NCBI GenBank assembly: GCA_025351555.1
Contig: JANXVS010000085.1
Span: 1-6,719, forward strand
Direction of reading: 5' to 3'
Source: Pseudomonadota bacterium
GTDB lineage: Bacteria; Pseudomonadota; Gammaproteobacteria; Xanthomonadales; Rhodanobacteraceae
Length of the DNA stretch: 6,719 bases
The translations under genes and the position numbers were made by a program. The notes under the pieces were generated by a model. That model did no database searches and had not been told where the DNA came from. It saw nothing but the letters and a program-made list of their open reading frames with translations. Shown here piece after piece: positions 1 to 5,942 of the stretch (position 1 is its first letter; the number at the start of each line of letters is the position of its first letter).

Positions 1-34
1 GCCTGCGCATTCGCGGGCCGTCGATTGCCATCAT
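1..34 (-). CDS. Possible start of the next minus-strand gene after miaB (partial, unidentified)
   Basis: Reading leftward on the minus strand, ATG at 34-32 overlaps the miaB stop (TGA at 33-31) in the common ATGA arrangement. A second ATG at 31-29 is in the same frame. The frame stays open to the window edge and gives [11 protein letters not shown]. Eleven residues are too few to name a family. In many gammaproteobacteria the gene after miaB encodes a PhoH-like ATPase (ybeZ), but nothing visible here confirms that. No clear Shine-Dalgarno sequence precedes the ATG, so translation would have to be coupled to miaB. Both the existence and the identity of this gene are uncertain. Confidence 0.3.
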   Translation of the reverse strand, partial: MMAIDGPRMRR

Positions 35-1431
35 GCCAGTGGCAAGGCGGTTTTCGCGACGGGCGTTCGGCAAGGAGTTGTCGCCGCGCTGACGACCAGG
101 CTGCCCTTCAATTGATGCGGCGAGGCGTGATCGATTTTCACTTCGGCCAGCGAGCCGATTTCCAGCGGGACGGGGGAGGTGAAGACGACCGTCTTCCAAT
201 GGCGGTCGCGGCCGTGATAACGGTGCTGCCCTGCCGGCACCGGTTCGCCGCGCTCATCGCGGCCGTCCACCAGCACTTCCGCCGTGGTGCCCATGAAGGC
301 TTGCATCCGCTCGGCCTGAATGCCGGCCTGCAAGTCAAAGAGGCGCATGAGGCGCGCTTTCGCGACGGCATTTGCAACCGGTTGCATTTCCGCGGCGACG
401 GTTCCGGGCCGGGCGGAATAGAGGAATGAAAAAAGGAAATCGAAGCGGGCGTCCTCGATGAGTTGCAGCGACTCGGCGAATTCTTCCTCCGTCTCGCCGG
501 GAAAGGCGACGATGAGGTCGGACGAGATGGACAGGTTGGGAATTTTCTTGCGGGCCATCGCGACCTTGTCGAGAAACCAGGCCCGCGTGTAGCCGCGTTT
601 CATGGCCTTGAGCACGCGGTCGGAACCCGATTGCACCGGCAGATGCAGGTAATTGGCGAGCTTGGGCACGTTCGCGTAGGCCTCAATCAGCGAGTCGGAA
701 AATTCCAGCGGATGCGAAGTCATGAAGCGGATGCGGCCGATACCGTCGAGCTGGTCGATGGCGTGGATCAATACGCCAAGATCAACGATGGCACCATCGT
801 GGGTCGGCCCGCGCCAGGCATTGACGTTCTGCCCGAGCAGGGTGATTTCGCGCACACCCTGATCGGCGAGCGCGGCAATTTCGGCGATCACATCGTCGAA
901 CGGGCGGCTGATTTCCTCGCCGCGCGTGTACGGCACCACGCAGTACGAACAATATTTTGAGCAACCTTCCATGATCGACACGAACGCGGCCGGGCCTTCC
1001 TTGCGCGGTTCGGGCAGGTGATCGAACTTTTCGATTTCCGGGAAGGAAATATCCACTTGTGGGCGTTGTGTAGAACGCCGCATTTCGATCATCTGCGGCA
1101 AGCGGTGCAGCGTCTGCGGGCCGAACACCAGGTCGACGTAGGGCGCACGCTTTACGATCGCGGCGCCTTCTTGGCTGGCGACGCAGCCGCCAACGCCTAT
1201 CACGAGGGCGGGCTTGGCCTGTTTCAATTCCTTCCAGCGGCCGAGTTGGCTGAATACCTTTTCCTGCGCCTTCTCGCGGATCGAGCAGGTATTGATCAGA
1301 ATGACGTCAGCGTCGGCTTCGTTCGTGGTCAGTTCCAGCCCATGCGAGGCCGCCAGCACGTCGGCCATCTTGGACGAGTCGTACTCGTTCATCTGGCAAC
1401 CGTGGGTCTTGATGTAGAGCTTGCCGGACAT
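31..1431 (-). CDS. miaB: MiaB, tRNA-2-methylthio-N6-dimethylallyladenosine synthase (radical SAM methylthiotransferase)
   Basis: This cytoplasmic radical-SAM enzyme adds a methylthio group to C2 of i6A at position 37 of tRNAs that read UNN codons, giving ms2i6A and stabilising codon-anticodon pairing. The 466 residues show the full family order. The N-terminal methylthiotransferase domain (about 4-120) has the three auxiliary-cluster cysteines C12 (GCQMN), C49 (NTCS) and C83 (GGCVA). The radical SAM domain carries C157-x3-C161-x2-C164, followed by VVPYTRG. A C-terminal TRAM RNA-binding domain spans roughly 378-447. Length is close to E. coli MiaB (474). MiaB is preferred over its relatives RimO and MtaB because of NTCSIREKA and [19 protein letters not shown] at 1431 begins the conserved strand [12 protein letters not shown] at once; a purine stretch, GGAAAG (1446-1441), lies 9 nt upstream. 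The roughly 20 residues after TRAM are not recognisable. The gene is divergent from the transglycosylase gene. Confidence 0.97.
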   Translation of the reverse strand: MSGKLYIKTHGCQMNEYDSSKMADVLAASHGLELTTNEADADVILINTCSIREKAQEKVFSQLGRWKELKQAKPALVIGVGGCVASQEGAAIVKRAPYVDLVFGPQTLHRLPQMIEMRRSTQRPQVDISFPEIEKFDHLPEPRKEGPAAFVSIMEGCSKYCSYCVVPYTRGEEISRPFDDVIAEIAALADQGVREITLLGQNVNAWRGPTHDGAIVDLGVLIHAIDQLDGIGRIRFMTSHPLEFSDSLIEAYANVPKLANYLHLPVQSGSDRVLKAMKRGYTRAWFLDKVAMARKKIPNLSISSDLIVAFPGETEEEFAESLQLIEDARFDFLFSFLYSARPGTVAAEMQPVANAVAKARLMRLFDLQAGIQAERMQAFMGTTAEVLVDGRDERGEPVPAGQHRYHGRDRHWKTVVFTSPVPLEIGSLAEVKIDHASPHQLKGSLVVSAATTPCRTPVAKTALPLA

Positions 1432-1453
1432 GGATGGAATCTTTCCGCTCTGA

Positions 1454-1468
1454 GGCGTTCTAAACGCC
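1454..1468. repeat. Perfect 6-bp inverted repeat with 3-nt spacer in the miaB leader
   Basis: GGCGTT (1454-1459), spacer CTA, then AACGCC (1463-1468). It lies just downstream of the proposed miaB -10 element, about where transcription would start. It could be a small operator or a hairpin at the 5' end of the miaB mRNA. No T-run follows on either strand, so it does not look like an intrinsic terminator. A repeat this short can arise by chance. Confidence 0.4.
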
Positions 1469-1472
1469 GGTC

Positions 1473-1501
1473 ATTGTACGGGCCAAACCCGGGGTCACGC
1501 C
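1473..1501 (-). promoter_or_regulatory. Candidate sigma70-type promoter for miaB
   Basis: On the minus strand, TACAAT (1478-1473) matches the -10 consensus TATAAT at five of six positions. It ends 41 nt upstream of the miaB ATG at 1431. At a 17-nt spacing the -35 position reads GGCGTG (1501-1496), a poor match to TTGACA, and there is no extended -10 TG. The promoter would need an activator or simply be weak. The call rests on the -10 hexamer and its position alone. Confidence 0.35.
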
Positions 1502-1516
1502 ATGCCGGAACCCCGG
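1489..1516. repeat. Perfect 7-bp inverted repeat with 14-nt spacer between miaB and the transglycosylase gene
   Basis: CCGGGGT (1489-1495) and ACCCCGG (1510-1516) are exact reverse complements separated by 14 nt. The centres of the arms are 21 bp apart, about two helical turns, which would suit a dimeric regulator binding one face of the DNA. It spans the -35 region of the proposed miaB promoter. No T-run follows on either strand, so a terminator is unlikely. No known operator is recognised. Confidence 0.4.
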
Positions 1517-1535
1517 ATTACTGTAACAATTACTG
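1517..1535. repeat. Direct repeat ATTACTG, 12-bp period
   Basis: ATTACTG occurs at 1517-1523 and again at 1529-1535. The segment between them also forms a GTAA-CAA-TTAC inverted repeat (1523-1533). This is an AT-rich patch in an otherwise GC-rich divergent intergenic region, a usual place for regulator binding. No specific protein site is recognised. Confidence 0.3.
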
Positions 1536-1544
1536 CACCGGCAC

Positions 1545-1573
1545 TTGGCAAAACCCGATTCCTGTCAGAAACT
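1545..1573 (+). promoter_or_regulatory. Weak candidate promoter for the lytic transglycosylase gene
   Basis: TTGGCA (1545-1550) matches TTGACA at five of six positions. Seventeen nucleotides later GAAACT (1568-1573) matches TATAAT at only three of six. Transcription would start about 15 nt before the ATG at 1595, leaving a short leader with no clear Shine-Dalgarno sequence. It is the best sigma70-like pair I can see in the region, but it is weak. Confidence 0.25.
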
Positions 1574-1594
1574 TGCCTTTCCAAGCTGCTCTGA

Positions 1595-2548
1595 ATGATG
1601 AAGTTGCCATCATCCCAATCGATTATTTTTCGCCTCTTGCTGCCGTGCGGCGCGTTGCTGTGTGCGCTGCTTGCGCCGCTGCACGCGTTCGCCGGCGCCG
1701 TTTACAAGTGCGACGGCGCAAACGGGCAGATCGCGTTCACCAACAAGCCCAACACATTTTCCCATTGTAAAAAAGTAGCCGATTACGTCGATCCGCCCGC
1801 TGCCGCGAAAGCCGTCGCCATCAAAGGGCCGCATAGCGACTACCGTTCCGAACCGGCTGGCGCGAACGCCACCGCAGAAACGGCGGACCCGGCGCCAGCG
1901 CCGACCGCCGACACTGCTGCCGTGCCTGCAGACAAGAAAGCGGAAGTGCGCCGCGGCGCGGTATACAAAGTCGCAAAAACCAACGGCATCACCGAATACA
2001 CCAATATCCGTCCGCACGGCGGCGCGTATCAGATATTGTTCACCTACATGTCAACGTGTTTTGCCTGCAATGTGCATTCGACCGTCGACTGGCGCAACAC
2101 GCCCTTGCAGGTAAACGCCTATCGCGACGAAATTGCTGCCGCGTCGGCGCAGTCTGGCGTCGATCCATCATTGCTGCGGGCGATCATTCATGCCGAATCG
2201 GCGTTCAACCCGAATGCCGTGTCGATCAAGGGAGCGCAGGGGCTGATGCAGCTGATGCCGGGAACAGCGTCGGATCTGGGTGTGGATAATCCCTTTGACG
2301 CCAGCCAGAACATCCGTGGCGGTGCGCAATATCTGGCCGACTTGCTCAAGCAGTTCAACGGCGATGAACGCTTGGCCGCTGCCGCTTACGATGCCGGCGC
2401 GAAAAATGTGCAGAAGTACAAAGGTGTACCGCCGTTCGACGAAACCCAGGTTTACGTGGAACGCGTTGCCACTCTAAGGCAGCGTTATCACGAAGCCAGC
2501 CCGCTGCCGGTTGTCGCGGCCGTTCCGATGGCAGTGCCGAGTTCCTGA
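1595..2548 (+). CDS. Secreted lytic transglycosylase with duplicated DUF4124-like region and C-terminal SLT domain
   Basis: The product should cleave the MurNAc-GlcNAc bond of peptidoglycan in the periplasm, leaving 1,6-anhydroMurNAc ends. Residues 1-33 form a signal peptide (R13, a hydrophobic core, then HAFA before G34). A DUF4124-like segment follows (34-65: GAVYKC ... TNKP) and a similar segment recurs at 121-140 (GAVYKV ... TNIRP), separated by an Ala/Pro-rich linker (about 85-118). The SLT domain (about 174-298) contains the likely catalytic E201 in HAESAFNPNA, then GAQGLMQLMPGTA (213-225) and the late motif YDAG (265-268), where the family usually has YNAG. Four cysteines remain after export: C39, C58 and the pair C155-x2-C158. 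Start: ATG at 1595 or 1598 leaves an intact signal peptide; neither has a clear RBS. The gene is divergent from miaB and overlaps the cyclase gene tail-to-tail by 61 bp. Which named Mlt/Slt it corresponds to is unknown. Confidence 0.9.
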   Translation: MMKLPSSQSIIFRLLLPCGALLCALLAPLHAFAGAVYKCDGANGQIAFTNKPNTFSHCKKVADYVDPPAAAKAVAIKGPHSDYRSEPAGANATAETADPAPAPTADTAAVPADKKAEVRRGAVYKVAKTNGITEYTNIRPHGGAYQILFTYMSTCFACNVHSTVDWRNTPLQVNAYRDEIAAASAQSGVDPSLLRAIIHAESAFNPNAVSIKGAQGLMQLMPGTASDLGVDNPFDASQNIRGGAQYLADLLKQFNGDERLAAAAYDAGAKNVQKYKGVPPFDETQVYVERVATLRQRYHEASPLPVVAAVPMAVPSS

Positions 2549-4488
2549 TTGGTGTTCGCACCGACGACGCGGTTGCGGCCTTCGGCCTTGGCCTGGTAGA
2601 GCGCTTCGTCGGCGCGGCGCTCCAGATCGGCGAAACCGCTATCCTGCGCTGACATCTGCGCGACACCGATGCTGATCGTGGTACGCAGCCCCGGAGGCAG
2701 GTCTTCCGGCGCCAGCGCCTCGACACGCTTGCGCAGACGTTCGGCGACCTCGGCCGCATCGTCGATTGTGCTGCGCGGCAGGACAGCAAGGAATTCCTCA
2801 CCACCGGTGCGGCCGAGCAGATCGCCGTCGCGCAGCGCCTCCTGGCAAGCGTGCGCGATATGCTGCAGCACGCGATCGCCGGCAGCGTGACCAAAGCTGT
2901 CGTTGATGTTCTTGAATCGGTCGATGTCCAGCGCCAGCACAGCGAGGGGTTCATGCTGCGCGCGCGCGTGGCGCATGGCGGCGCCGGTGAAGTGCTCGAC
3001 GCCACGCCGATTGGCCACGCCGGTCAGTGAATCGATCGAAGCCATGCGCTTCCAGCTGCGTACCTTGACCAGTTGACGAATCACCAGCAGCGCCAGCAGA
3101 CCCAGCAGGATCGCCAGCAGACCCATGGCCGTCTGTTGCCAGCGACGCACGACCTGCAACGCCTCTACCTGACGATCCTTGAGCGTCTGTTCGGTTTTCA
3201 GGCGGGTGTTTTCCATGTTGCTGCGGTCAGTATCGAATTGCTCGCGCAGCATCTGCGCCTGCTGATCGACGCGTTGGCGCGTGACTTGCTCGTGCAGATC
3301 CAGATAGCGCTTGTACTCGGCCAGTGCCGGCACCGGCTGGCCGCTGGCTTCCAGGCTTTGCGCCTTGGCTTGGTGCAACCGTTCCTGATAGCGCTGGTTG
3401 CCGCTGGCATCGAACGCGGTCTCAGCGTGGTTGAACTCGTCCAGTGCCTGGTGGTGTTGGCCAAGTCCGGCCAACGCACGACCGCGCTCGTACGCGATCA
3501 TGCCGACATTGGAGGCATCGCCGGCGACGGCGAAATCCGCTTCCGCGCTCTGCAGAGCAGCCTGTGCCTCCGGGTAACGTTTCAGGTCGACAAGCACCGA
3601 GGCGATGGCTAGATTTGCCGAACCCGTGTTCTGGTGGTCGCCGGTAGCCGTCGCCAGCTCAAGCGCGTGCTGCTGGGTGACGAGTGCAGTGGCGTAATGA
3701 CCGGATTCATCGTCAACGAAACCGAGCTGCAGCGTGCTGCTGAACAGGGATTCGTGATCGCCGACGCGCTGCTCGTGCTCGATGCTCTGGTCCAGGTACT
3801 CGCGCGCCTTGTCCGGGTAGCCCAAGCGCCGGTACGCAATGCCGATTTCCTGCAAGGTCTGGCCGGCGGCTTCCGATAATTCGTTCTGGGTGAAGATCCG
3901 TTGCGCTTCGAGCAGATCCGCCAGCGCCTTGCCGTGGATGCCGAGATAGGAATAGACGCCGCCACGTAACTCCAGCCCCAGAGCGAGCATGGCTTCGTCA
4001 TTGCTCTCGCGTGCCAGATCGATGCCGTGATTGATATCGCCCAGGGCGTCTCGCGAAGTGCTCAGGCTTGACTGGTAACCACTGCGGCAATAGTAAAAGC
4101 GTATGGCCGCTGCTGTGTCCTTGGCTTGAAGGGCTTCAGCGAGTTTGGTGTCGGCGAAGGCGAAGCCCTCCTTGACGGCGTTGACGAAACCGAGCCCACA
4201 GCGTTGGCTATCGAGCAGGCGCAGACGGTGGGCGTCGCCAGGCGGCAGCAGCTGTTGCAGTTGCACGAGAATCTTCAGCTGGCGGGGTGTATCCAGCTCG
4301 CTCAGATCGCCCATATCCAGGCGCTTGAACAGGGCGTCGAATGCCGTTTCCGAGGGTATAGGTGCCGAGGGTATGGATGCCGTTTCGGACACGGGCGGCG
4401 AACTCGCTGCTGCGTCAGCGACGAGGCCGATACCCACCGCCGCGCAAACCAACAGGTGCGACAGCCACTTGATCCGATGCCAGTGCAT
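2488..4488 (-). CDS. Membrane diguanylate cyclase with periplasmic TPR sensor region (TPR-TM-GGDEF)
   Basis: Predicted to make the second messenger c-di-GMP from two GTP. Order in the 666 residues: signal peptide (about 1-28), Ser/Pro-rich linker, a long helical region with TPR-like repeats (roughly 120-400, for example RRLGYPDKAREYLDQSI near 220-236), a charged probable coiled coil (about 395-447), one membrane helix (about 453-474), and a cytoplasmic GGDEF domain (about 482-645). Active-site residues are present: metal-binding D521 (LDIDRF), N529/D530, and the signature GGEEF at 562-566. An RxxD inhibitory site (R553, D556) lies five residues before GGEEF, so product inhibition is expected. 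No EAL or HD-GYP domain follows. The TPRs probably sense a protein partner in the periplasm; the ligand is unknown. GAGGG (4496-4492) is a close-set Shine-Dalgarno sequence before ATG 4488. The gene lies 32 bp downstream of degS on the same strand, so co-transcription is likely. Active synthesis is inferred from motifs. Confidence 0.93.
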   Translation of the reverse strand: MHWHRIKWLSHLLVCAAVGIGLVADAAASSPPVSETASIPSAPIPSETAFDALFKRLDMGDLSELDTPRQLKILVQLQQLLPPGDAHRLRLLDSQRCGLGFVNAVKEGFAFADTKLAEALQAKDTAAAIRFYYCRSGYQSSLSTSRDALGDINHGIDLARESNDEAMLALGLELRGGVYSYLGIHGKALADLLEAQRIFTQNELSEAAGQTLQEIGIAYRRLGYPDKAREYLDQSIEHEQRVGDHESLFSSTLQLGFVDDESGHYATALVTQQHALELATATGDHQNTGSANLAIASVLVDLKRYPEAQAALQSAEADFAVAGDASNVGMIAYERGRALAGLGQHHQALDEFNHAETAFDASGNQRYQERLHQAKAQSLEASGQPVPALAEYKRYLDLHEQVTRQRVDQQAQMLREQFDTDRSNMENTRLKTEQTLKDRQVEALQVVRRWQQTAMGLLAILLGLLALLVIRQLVKVRSWKRMASIDSLTGVANRRGVEHFTGAAMRHARAQHEPLAVLALDIDRFKNINDSFGHAAGDRVLQHIAHACQEALRDGDLLGRTGGEEFLAVLPRSTIDDAAEVAERLRKRVEALAPEDLPPGLRTTISIGVAQMSAQDSGFADLERRADEALYQAKAEGRNRVVGANTNQELGTAIGTAATTGSGLAS
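4350..4379. repeat. Two-copy 15-bp tandem repeat inside the cyclase gene
   Basis: Units 4350-4364 and 4365-4379 both begin CCGAGGGTAT and match at 13 of 15 positions. They are flanked by copies of ATGCCGTTTC at 4341-4350 and 4377-4386. The repeat is in frame (five codons per unit) and encodes part of the Ser/Pro-rich linker after the signal peptide (SETASIPSAPIPSETAF). Copy changes would lengthen or shorten the linker without a frameshift. Confidence 0.6.
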
Positions 4489-4490
4489 AT

Positions 4491-4496
4491 TCCCTC
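4491..4496 (-). promoter_or_regulatory. Ribosome binding site of the cyclase gene
   Basis: Reading the minus strand, GAGGGA (4496-4491) precedes ATG 4488 with a short spacer: 3 nt after GAGGG. It lies in the 32-bp gap after the degS stop. No promoter or terminator fits in that gap, which supports read-through from degS. Confidence 0.55.
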
Positions 4497-4520
4497 ACTG
4501 CAACTGGATTTGAGTTTAAC

Positions 4521-5762
4521 CTAACCGCCAACTTGTCGCTGCGGCCGCTCCTGCAGGATGGCATCGAGCTTGAAAGGCACGGCATCGTGTTGTCCGGAAA
4601 TCTCGACCTTGGTGCCCGGTGCCAGGCTCGCTTCGCGGTTGCGCAATTCCAGCTGGTTGACGATCGCCTCACCGTCGAGGCTGAGCAGAATATCGCCGGA
4701 ACGCAGGCCCGCCAGCGCTGCAGGCCCTTTGTCGTATACGCCGACGATGGCGACGCCGTGCATGGCGCTAGGGTTTTGTAGAGACGCTACATCGGCGTAC
4801 TCGGCGCCGAGCCAGCCGCGGATCACGCGGCCGTGGGCAACGATCTGGTCGAGCACGGCCTTGGCGGTGCCGACCGGTATGGCAAAGCCGATGCCGATAT
4901 TGCCGCCGGATGGCGAATAGATGTCGGAGTTCACACCGACCAGTTCGCCATAGGCATTGACCAGCGCACCGCCGGAATTGCCCTGATTGATCGCGGCGTC
5001 GGTTTGTATAAAATCTTCATAAGTGGACAAATTCAATTGTCGCCCGAGCGCGCTGACGATGCCCATCGTCACCGTACGGCCGAGGCCGAACGGGTTGCCG
5101 ATCGCGAGCACCACGTCGCCGACATTGAGCGGCGCCTTGTCCGCGATCGCTATGCTGGGCAGATTTTCCGCATCGATCTTGAGCACGGCGAGGTCGGTTT
5201 CCGCGTCGGTGCCGATCACGCGTGCGCGGGTGATGCGGCCGTCGTACAGCACGACCTGGATTTCCTCGGCGCCCTGGATGACATGGTTGTTGGTGACAAC
5301 ATAGCCGTCGGCGCTGACGATCACACCCGAGCCGAGGCTTTGCTGACGCTGTTTCATCGGCGGCCCGATCGCGATGCCCGGGAACATGCGTTGCAACACC
5401 GGATTGGACGGCACCAGCAACTGACGCGTACTGACTACCTTGTTGGCGTAGATGTTGACGACCGCCGGCGCCGCGCGCGCGACGGCACTCGCGTAGGAAA
5501 CGGTGATGGCGTCGGCAGGGCGCTCGGATTCCAGCACGGACAATGCCGAGGCGTGATCGGGCGCACTTTGCGCAACCGAGGCGCGGTCGCCCGTCGTTTC
5601 CATGCCTGGCGCCGATTGCGTGCCCGGCGCAACGGCCGGAGCGAAAACGTGACGCACGCGCTCGGCGAGCGGTGGCGAAATTACGCTGACGACGAAGGCT
5701 GCGGCCAGTCCAAAAATGGCGAACTGGAGGATGAAAATACTGATTCGATAAACTTTCTTCAT
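4521..5762 (-). CDS. degS: DegS-like inner-membrane serine protease (trypsin-like plus one PDZ)
   Basis: An HtrA-family protease anchored in the inner membrane and facing the periplasm. In known DegS/AlgW proteins the PDZ domain binds C-termini of misfolded outer-membrane proteins, and the protease then makes the first cut in an anti-sigma factor (RseA/MucA), releasing sigma-E. Here there is one N-terminal membrane helix (about 7-29) with no clear cleavage site, an Ala/Pro/Ser-rich linker (about 38-85), and a trypsin-like domain with triad H160 (TNNHV), D190 (TDLAVL) and S263 (GNSGGAL). A single PDZ domain (about 315-405: GPAALAGLRSGDILLSLDG) follows. One PDZ, a membrane anchor and a short region before the catalytic His favour DegS/AlgW over DegP/DegQ. 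At 413 residues it is longer than E. coli DegS (355); the extra length lies before the protease domain. An in-frame TAG two codons upstream fixes ATG 5762 as the most upstream start in this frame; its RBS is weak. It is divergent from petA. The RseA-like target is not in this window. Confidence 0.9.
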   Translation of the reverse strand: MKKVYRISIFILQFAIFGLAAAFVVSVISPPLAERVRHVFAPAVAPGTQSAPGMETTGDRASVAQSAPDHASALSVLESERPADAITVSYASAVARAAPAVVNIYANKVVSTRQLLVPSNPVLQRMFPGIAIGPPMKQRQQSLGSGVIVSADGYVVTNNHVIQGAEEIQVVLYDGRITRARVIGTDAETDLAVLKIDAENLPSIAIADKAPLNVGDVVLAIGNPFGLGRTVTMGIVSALGRQLNLSTYEDFIQTDAAINQGNSGGALVNAYGELVGVNSDIYSPSGGNIGIGFAIPVGTAKAVLDQIVAHGRVIRGWLGAEYADVASLQNPSAMHGVAIVGVYDKGPAALAGLRSGDILLSLDGEAIVNQLELRNREASLAPGTKVEISGQHDAVPFKLDAILQERPQRQVGG

Positions 5763-5845
5763 ACGCTACTTGCACTACAGGCTTCGAGGAAGGATGGGCC
5801 CGGCAGCCTGATCCGGCAGTACGATCCGGGTTCGTATGACTTTCA

Positions 5846-5874
5846 TTGTCTGTGGCGGTGGGGTTCGTTAAACT
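5846..5874 (+). promoter_or_regulatory. Candidate sigma70-type promoter of the petAB operon
   Basis: TTGTCT (5846-5851) and TAAACT (5869-5874) are separated by exactly 17 nt. Each matches its consensus (TTGACA, TATAAT) at four of six positions. Transcription would start near 5881, giving a leader of about 60 nt before petA. This is the best-spaced pair in the 180-bp degS-petA gap. On the opposite strand I could not find an equally good promoter for degS, and no clear sigma-E site is visible. Confidence 0.45.
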
Positions 5875-5886
5875 AACATGATTTTT

Positions 5887-5906
5887 GGGGGTTCCTCATC
5901 ACCCCC
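5887..5906 (+). repeat. GGGGGT/ACCCCC hairpin in the petA leader
   Basis: GGGGGT (5887-5892) and ACCCCC (5901-5906) are exact complements around an 8-nt loop, so the leader RNA could form a strong stem of six pairs. A run of five T's lies before the stem, not after it, so it is not an intrinsic terminator for petA, nor for a minus-strand transcript, where A's would follow. It ends 26 nt before GGAG, the petA ribosome binding site. It may stabilise the mRNA 5' end or be incidental. Confidence 0.45.
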
Positions 5907-5932
5907 TACCCCGAACTACTGTTGGATTTGGT

Positions 5933-5936
5933 GGAG
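5933..5936 (+). promoter_or_regulatory. Ribosome binding site that decides the petA start
   Basis: GGAG at 5933-5936 is 6 nt before ATG 5943. It supports ATG 5943 over the in-frame TTG at 5922, which would put the Shine-Dalgarno sequence inside the coding region. Confidence 0.7.
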
Positions 5937-5942
5937 TGCCAG

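Noticed and set aside
1507..1535. Possible sigma-E promoter for the transglycosylase (GGAACCC followed by TACTG)
   Set aside because: The -35 is only a partial match and the -10 does not resemble the TCTGA-type consensus.
1018..1770. 250-codon plus-strand frame crossing miaB, the intergenic region and the transglycosylase start
   Set aside because: It runs antisense through conserved miaB codons and out of frame into the signal peptide of the next gene; the product has no domain and no RBS.
2461..2485. Imperfect inverted repeat just beyond the cyclase stop, considered as its terminator
   Set aside because: The stem is only 4 + 4 pairs with a 2-nt bulge, there is no T-run on the minus strand, and it lies in transglycosylase coding sequence.
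2355..3005. 216-codon minus-strand frame within the cyclase gene
   Set aside because: It is a shifted frame of the GGDEF-encoding region; the Arg/Ser/Ala-rich translation lacks motifs.
5820..5836. Small inverted repeat TACGA-N7-TCGTA in the degS-petA gap
   Set aside because: Arms of 5 bp are expected by chance in a region this size, and no known operator fits.
4833..5876. 347-codon open frame on the plus strand, antisense to degS
   Set aside because: It is opposite a clear protease gene with an intact triad. Its translation is rich in Arg, Asp, His and Gly with no recognisable domain, as expected for an antisense frame in GC-rich DNA.
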